Assembly (NCBI GenBank): GCA_002482415.1 | Contig: DLFY01000340.1 | Coordinates: forward strand, 2,733-13,152 | From: Phycisphaerales bacterium UBA7708 | GTDB lineage: Bacteria; Planctomycetota; Phycisphaerae; Sedimentisphaerales; Anaerohalosphaeraceae | Length of the DNA: 10,420 nt | Reading direction: 5' to 3' | Shown here: positions 6,148 through 10,420 of the stretch, in pieces | How the letters are laid out: every line of letters starts with the position of its first letter | Numbering within the stretch: position 1 is the first letter of the stretch | Made by a program: the position numbers and the translations under genes | Notes under the pieces: model-generated | The model's input: the letters and a program-made list of their open reading frames with translations, nothing else | The model's database searches: none | Told to the model about the DNA's origin: nothing

Positions 6148-9100
6148 TTATTTTTTCGTAAATGAGTTGGCCGGCGTAATCCCATCCCAGGTCAGGTCGG
6201 CAGCATTGATATTGGTTATCACGGTTGTATAGGTCCCCGGTTGAGCATTATTATAATTAAAGAGCACCCTGCCATTCGCATCCGTCACTGAAGACCATGA
6301 CGTCACGGGCACTCCATTGAGCATCAATGCAGCAGCGACAGAGGCATTGGCAGCCGGGCTGCCGAGGTTATCTTTCAAGTCGATGGCAACCAGTAAATGC
6401 TTATCCTGATTCTTGCCGCCTGTGGTGCTGTAGGTGATGGAGTCAACGCAAACAATTTTGGAAGCGATGGAGATTGTCTGCGATAAAACATACGGCCCCA
6501 GAGCCGGAGCTGCAAGCTCGGATGAGGCAACCTGAACATACACATCGACAGCCTGATTTTCCGCTGCAATCGAAATCGCTGCATTGCGGCCATCGGAAGC
6601 ATTCTTGTCGGCAGAACCCAGCAAGGCCCCTGCTGTGTCATAGACACGGATCATCGGATTCAGCGGATTGACGAATTCCCCTTCGCCATCGGCCGGTGTA
6701 CGCGTTTCCAGGAAAACATTGCTCCATGGATCGACGGTCAGGCGGTACCAGTCCTCATCCGGCTTTAAGCTATTGATATACAGCAGCAGATTGGGGGCAT
6801 AGATGGTCTTGAAGCTGTTATCCCCGGATATGTCGAGGAAATAATCCAGCGGAATCGCTGCATAATACACAAAACCCCGATCCAATGCATACGCAAATGC
6901 AGCGACTCTGTTATTTGCAGCCGGTCCGGAACTGAAAAGACTGACGCTTCCGGCTGGCAGCGTATCGGCTATCGCAAAACCATGCGTGGAGAAGTTTGCC
7001 GCATCGAGGGTATAGTCACCAATTGTCCCATGCGGGCCGGCAGCGACGAGGCTGTCAGGAATTAACACATCAATATCGTTTGCATAGACAAAATCACGGT
7101 CCAGCATTGTCGCTGGGGCGCCAATCAGCAGCGGATTGGGCTGAGGATCGCCGATGTCGGTGCTGACGAAGCGATCATGCACCACAAACAGGCCTCCACC
7201 CCGAACCCAGGCTTCGATGTCGGGCAGGCGGGACAGCAATTCAGGCGAGATTTCAGCGTTATTCAGTTCGTTAACCATGAGTATCTCCACCGTACTCAGA
7301 TCAAAGGCGGTAATGTCGGATATCTGAACAGGGATAAACCCGGCCCGACGAATTACATGACCGGGTGCTCGCGAGGCCGGATAGAAATCGGTGAAATAGC
7401 CCACCACCGCCGGGGCGCCAATATGTCCGAGAACCGCTTTTTGCAGAGATATCGAGACTGCCAAGGCTGTCTCATCATTGCATTCGCGTTCGAATATCCC
7501 GTCCCGTGTTACCACCATCCGGTATTCCATGCGATTGACCCCGGAGACGCGGAGATAATAGGTTCCCGCCGCCGGAGCGATGAATGAATCCAGAACGATG
7601 TCAGCGTTGGAGGCGGATGCCGTACCGCCGGCCAGAACCGTTCCCGCGGCGTCCAGCAGTTCGATTGCCGCCCTGCCGCCGGTGGTTTTCATCGCCGCAG
7701 ACAGCGACTGGCCCTCGGACAGGGACAATGCATAACAATCAGGATCGGTGTTGGTCGGGGATGCCACTTGAACGGTATCGAAATATTTGGCGCCGAGAAA
7801 GCTCCGGAAAGCAATACCGCCCGATGTCACCAAGGCATCATTGCCGGTGATGGAATTGAGCAGGGTCACACCGTCGCTGTCGTACAAGTCCACCGTGACA
7901 TCTCCTCCCGGACTCCAGCCGATTTCCAAACGATACCAGTAATTGGGCAGCCATTGCTGTGAGGCTTCGGCAAGGGTTTCATAGCCATAGCCGGGATTGC
8001 GCTGCAGCAGCAGTTGTTTGGTATTGCCCGCCATGACAACCGACAGCGCTCCGGCCGCATCGGCCCCGAATCCGAAGTAAGCGCGTCCCGCCAGCAGTGC
8101 TTCCGAACGCATCCAGACGGAGATGAGATTTCCCTGTTCCAGGTGCACGGCACTGTCATTTCGATAAATCCACTGCAGGCTGCCGTAAGACTCAAGACCG
8201 TATAGACCATCATGAGCCGAAGTCGGGGTAATACTGAAACCACTCATACTGCTGCCGGTTGACAGATATTCGGTCAGGGTTTGATCTTCAAAGTCTTCGA
8301 TTGTCCGGAAAGGCGTAAACTCCCACTGAATCCTGCCGCAGACGGCAGCCCGCTGCGACCCGGCATTATTCAGGTCAATGAAAGCGGCGTCGAGATTCTG
8401 GGCCGTCAACAGATCGTCGTTTCGTGAGCCATCGATGTTTTCCTGTTCCACGGCGGAATTGAGCAGCACCCCCAGGGTATAATCGCCGGTGGTGTCAAGT
8501 CCGCCCACAGCGAGGGTATAAGTCGTTACGGCATTGGCTGCCGGTTCCAGTTGCAGCACCACCGTCTGCCCGGAACTGCCGGCCTGCATCGTTTTATCTG
8601 CCGGCCCGCCCGATAATCCCAGAACCGGACACAATGCTTCATCCGGGGTTAATACCACCGTCAGCGTCTGACCGGGATCCACGGAAAGCGTAAAACGGTC
8701 CGTATCCTCCCGGCTGACCGTTCCTGAGATTGCCCCTTCATACACGAGCGAACCCGAGGGAGCAGACGGGTTTAACGGCGATGGGAATGGGACGATGCCG
8801 TAATCCAGGGAAAATCCAGCCGAATAAGACTGCATCGGATTGCCATAGATATCCGTCACTGCACCGGCTGGGATGGTCGCTGTCAATACGCCTTCCTGAG
8901 CGACTCCAGCCAGCACACAGGTAATCTGAGAGGCATTGTTTTTAACCACGTCCACCACGGTACCCTGGCTGAGAATTAAATCTTTTGCATCGATGGATTC
9001 AGGGTCGTATGGTTCATTAAACATGATTGTCATGCTCGTAAACGGCATCTGGATGGCGGAACCATTCATCGGGCTGTATTCAACGACATGCATGGGATCC

Positions 9101-10420
9101 GTATCCCAGTGAAAGGTCGCAGTCCACGCTTTAAGATTTGGGCTGGGACAGGCTCCGGAAACGGCCCGAATCGCATTCGCAAGCATATACATCTTCTGCG
9201 GTCCCTGCGTCCTGACCGGGCTGAGATTATAATAAAACGTCACACTTCGATTGTCATGAGAGACCGTGAGCCGATCGGCTTTCCTGTCGTTGACTTTCAG
9301 GTCGGCCGGCTGCAGCGTTGTTCTATCCACAGGAAAAGAAAATTGTATTGTAAAGCTGGCGGGCGGGTAAGGATTGACATAGACTTGCCCGTCACCCGGA
9401 GCGGCGCCGGTCACAATCATGGCCAGACGGGCAAGGGTATTAAAAGCATTAAGCCGCCCGCCGGTTGCCGTGGGCTGATCCATGTTTATCGGATCAATCC
9501 CGGTCAGGATTGCATCGCGTATTTGAGTGTATGAAGACCCGGGTGCAACACTCCATGCCAGAGCCGCGACACCCGCCACATGGGGTGTGGCCATCGACGT
9601 GCCGCTGTATGCCATGCATCCATTGCCGCGAATCGTGCTCCAGATATCAACCCCTGGAGCACTCAAATCAACCGACTTCGCACCCCAGTTTGAAAAGGAG
9701 GCTCGCTTATCGTGGTGATCCGTGGCAGTCACAGAGACAATATTGTCCAGCTCAAAACAGGAAGGATAATTCGGCGTAAGGTCTGTGTCTATGCCGCCAT
9801 TGCCCGCCGCGGCCACAAACAGCATTCCAGCCTGCCGGCCGGCAGCAATCGCATCCATCAATATCTGGGAAAAGGCGGTTCCTCCCCAACTGTTGCTGGT
9901 CAATACAATATTAACGCCTCGCTGACGCATCATTGTCGCATACATGATCGCTTCGATTGCATCCGAGGTACTGCCCATATTCTGGGCATTGAGGAATCTC
10001 AGAGGCATGATCTTGACATTCCAGTTGACACCGGCTACGCCTGCGGCATTATTTCCCAGCGCTCCAATCGTGCCGGCACAATGTGTTCCATGACCGGTTT
10101 CGTCAAAAGGCTCGTTGTCTTCGCTGAGAAAGTCCCAGCCATAGATATCATCGATATAACCGTTTCCATCATCATCAACCCCGGCAATGCCATTTCGTTC
10201 GGTTTCGTTAGTCCAGATGTTTGCCGCCAGGTCAGGATGCAGATAATCCACGCCGGAGTCGATCAGCCCGACAATAACCTGATTGCTGCCGGTGGCAATT
10301 GTCCAGGCTTCCGGAGCATCAATGTCGGCGTCCGGCTTGCCTCCAGTCTGGCCGGTATTATGGAGTCCCCAGAGTTTGCTCTGGAGAGGGTCATTTGGGA
10401 TTGCAGCAGCATAAACGAGG
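6148..10420 (-). CDS. Subtilisin-like serine protease (S8) with long multidomain tail, 5' end outside window
   Basis: Extracellular serine endopeptidase; 1423 residues are visible, counted from the first whole codon at 10419. The frame has no stop up to the edge. It already shows the usual pre-catalytic segment (PNDPLQSKLWGLHNTGQ, then ADIDAPEAWTIATGS), so the signal peptide and any propeptide lie outside. A GTG at 10251 is not the start: it falls just after the catalytic Asp. The catalytic set is complete: D54 (LIDSGVDY), H110 (GHGTHCAG), oxyanion N207 (AAAGNGG), S275 (GTSMATPHVAG). A calcium-loop-like DDDGNGYIDD is at 82-91. Downstream are Ig-like domains (about 341-439, 441-541), a PPC-like domain (551-656), two PPC-like domains that appear split by insertions (661-971 and 972-1318) and a C-terminal Ig-like domain (1319-1423). 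Stop TAA is at 6148-6150. Single gene with its own terminator. The tail probably serves substrate or surface binding. Confidence 0.93.
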   Translation of the reverse strand, partial: LVYAAAIPNDPLQSKLWGLHNTGQTGGKPDADIDAPEAWTIATGSNQVIVGLIDSGVDYLHPDLAANIWTNETERNGIAGVDDDGNGYIDDIYGWDFLSEDNEPFDETGHGTHCAGTIGALGNNAAGVAGVNWNVKIMPLRFLNAQNMGSTSDAIEAIMYATMMRQRGVNIVLTSNSWGGTAFSQILMDAIAAGRQAGMLFVAAAGNGGIDTDLTPNYPSCFELDNIVSVTATDHHDKRASFSNWGAKSVDLSAPGVDIWSTIRGNGCMAYSGTSMATPHVAGVAALAWSVAPGSSYTQIRDAILTGIDPINMDQPTATGGRLNAFNTLARLAMIVTGAAPGDGQVYVNPYPPASFTIQFSFPVDRTTLQPADLKVNDRKADRLTVSHDNRSVTFYYNLSPVRTQGPQKMYMLANAIRAVSGACPSPNLKAWTATFHWDTDPMHVVEYSPMNGSAIQMPFTSMTIMFNEPYDPESIDAKDLILSQGTVVDVVKNNASQITCVLAGVAQEGVLTATIPAGAVTDIYGNPMQSYSAGFSLDYGIVPFPSPLNPSAPSGSLVYEGAISGTVSREDTDRFTLSVDPGQTLTVVLTPDEALCPVLGLSGGPADKTMQAGSSGQTVVLQLEPAANAVTTYTLAVGGLDTTGDYTLGVLLNSAVEQENIDGSRNDDLLTAQNLDAAFIDLNNAGSQRAAVCGRIQWEFTPFRTIEDFEDQTLTEYLSTGSSMSGFSITPTSAHDGLYGLESYGSLQWIYRNDSAVHLEQGNLISVWMRSEALLAGRAYFGFGADAAGALSVVMAGNTKQLLLQRNPGYGYETLAEASQQWLPNYWYRLEIGWSPGGDVTVDLYDSDGVTLLNSITGNDALVTSGGIAFRSFLGAKYFDTVQVASPTNTDPDCYALSLSEGQSLSAAMKTTGGRAAIELLDAAGTVLAGGTASASNADIVLDSFIAPAAGTYYLRVSGVNRMEYRMVVTRDGIFERECNDETALAVSISLQKAVLGHIGAPAVVGYFTDFYPASRAPGHVIRRAGFIPVQISDITAFDLSTVEILMVNELNNAEISPELLSRLPDIEAWVRGGGLFVVHDRFVSTDIGDPQPNPLLIGAPATMLDRDFVYANDIDVLIPDSLVAAGPHGTIGDYTLDAANFSTHGFAIADTLPAGSVSLFSSGPAANNRVAAFAYALDRGFVYYAAIPLDYFLDISGDNSFKTIYAPNLLLYINSLKPDEDWYRLTVDPWSNVFLETRTPADGEGEFVNPLNPMIRVYDTAGALLGSADKNASDGRNAAISIAAENQAVDVYVQVASSELAAPALGPYVLSQTISIASKIVCVDSITYSTTGGKNQDKHLLVAIDLKDNLGSPAANASVAAALMLNGVPVTSWSSVTDANGRVLFNYNNAQPGTYTTVITNINAADLTWDGITPANSFTKK
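6151..6465 (-). other. C-terminal Ig-like domain of the subtilase
   Basis: Visible residues about 1319-1423. The layout CVDSITYSTTGG, HLLVAIDLKDNLGSPAANASV, TDANGRVLFNY, PGTYTTVITNI is that of an invasin/Big_1-like or carboxypeptidase-regulatory-like Ig fold, and it ends DGITPANSFTKK. It could have a role in sorting or display, but no recognised sorting motif (LPXTG, PEP-CTERM) is present. Confidence 0.5.
6466..7506 (-). other. PPC-like domain 3, split by a ThuA/amidotransferase-like domain
   Basis: The first part (visible 972-1001, ERECNDETALAVSISL to VLGHIG) has the ExNDT start of a PPC domain. The second part (1220-1318, DEDWYRLTVDPWSNVFLETR onward) supplies the remaining strands, including MIRVYDTAGALL and NAAISIAAE. 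The intervening 218 residues (1002-1219, bases 6763-7416) look like an alpha/beta fold of the ThuA/class-I-amidotransferase type: VVGYFTD, VEILMVNEL, IEAWVRGGGLFVVHD, RGFVYYAAIPLDYF. That insert has no cysteine, so the amidotransferase nucleophile is absent. Confidence 0.5.
7507..8439 (-). other. PPC-like domain 2, split by a concanavalin-like jelly roll
   Basis: The first part (visible 661-697, NDDLLTAQNLDAAF to AAVCGRI) and the second part (893-971, DPDCYALSLSEGQSL to GTYYLRVSG) together look like one PPC-type sandwich. Between them, at about 698-892 (bases 7744-8328), is a domain starting IEDFEDQTLTEYL and ending AKYFDTVQVA. It has jelly-roll features (ISVWMRSEAL, QWLPNYWYRLEIGW, VTVDLYDSDG) and would be expected to bind carbohydrate or protein. 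Domain borders are estimated by eye. Confidence 0.5.
8452..8769 (-). other. PPC-like domain 1 (uninterrupted)
   Basis: Visible residues about 551-656. The segment GAISGTVSREDTDRFTLSVD followed by PGQTLTVVL is the usual start of a bacterial pre-peptidase C-terminal beta-sandwich, and TTYTLAVGGLDTTGDYTLGV is its end. No insertion is present between the first strand and the DTDRF strand, unlike the next two copies. Confidence 0.6.
8797..9399 (-). other. Two Ig-like (SbsA-type) domains
   Basis: Visible residues about 341-439 and 441-541. The second has the typical layout YSPMNGSAI, MTIMFNEPYDPESI, ATIPAGAVTDIYGNPM, which matches bacterial SbsA/Big_5-type Ig domains. The first is more diverged (FTIQFSFPVDRTTLQPADLKV). 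They probably act as spacers between the protease and the later domains. Confidence 0.6.
9430..10420 (-). other. Peptidase S8 catalytic domain
   Basis: Covers visible residues 1 to about 330. Catalytic Asp codon 10258-10260, His codon 10090-10092 and Ser codon 9595-9597 all lie in classical motif contexts, so the enzyme should be active. The loop VDDDGNGYIDDIYGWDF between Asp and His is common in secreted subtilases and is probably a calcium site. Confidence 0.93.

Noticed and set aside
10249..10251. GTG as the start codon of the subtilase
   Set aside because: The frame is open upstream and the catalytic Asp motif lies just before it.
247..10420. A single polysaccharide-utilisation-like operon
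   Set aside because: Two convincing terminators separate the three genes, and no SusC/SusD-like transporter, sulfatase or regulator is visible.
1..10420. CRISPR array, tRNA, insertion sequence or att-type direct repeats
   Set aside because: No regularly spaced repeats, cloverleaf, transposase motif or flanking direct repeats were seen; the intergenic regions are short and explained by promoters and terminators.

Overview
The window (roughly half G+C by eye) looks like bacterial chromosome from a polymer-degrading, secretion-rich lineage. The mix of a GH106-type glycosidase, a zinc-hydrolase/LamG fusion and a giant multidomain subtilase resembles what is seen in the Planctomycetota/PVC group (for instance Phycisphaerae). 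This taxonomic guess is inference: no marker gene is present. All supported genes lie on the minus strand, so transcription runs from high to low coordinates. No tRNA, rRNA, CRISPR array, transposon or phage gene was seen.

Layout in transcription order. (1) 10420-6148: a subtilisin-like S8 protease whose N-terminus runs off the right edge. The reading frame is open to the edge and the catalytic Asp lies upstream of the first in-frame GTG. Behind the protease domain come two Ig-like domains, three PPC-like beta-sandwiches (two appear split by inserted domains) and a C-terminal Ig-like domain. A strong intrinsic terminator follows. (2) A 385-base intergenic leader with a candidate promoter, a perfect inverted repeat and a possible 22-codon leader ORF. 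(3) 5762-3453: a secreted protein with an N-terminal zinc-dependent phospholipase C/S1-P1-like helical domain fused to two LamG-type domains, followed by a terminator. (4) 3306-247: a secreted GH106-type glycoside hydrolase (alpha-L-rhamnosidase family) with a promoter candidate that abuts the preceding terminator. (5) 172-1: the probable N-terminus of a membrane protein cut by the left edge, possibly a family 2 glycosyltransferase.

The three large genes each encode an exported hydrolase (protein, probably phosphoester, and rhamnoside-type glycan). Each appears to have its own promoter and/or terminator, so this reads as a neighbourhood of monocistronic secretome genes and not one operon. No regulator or transporter is visible. 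The most unusual feature is the protease tail: two PPC-like domains seem to be interrupted at the same loop by two unrelated domains, a concanavalin-like jelly roll and a cysteine-less ThuA/class-I-amidotransferase-like fold.
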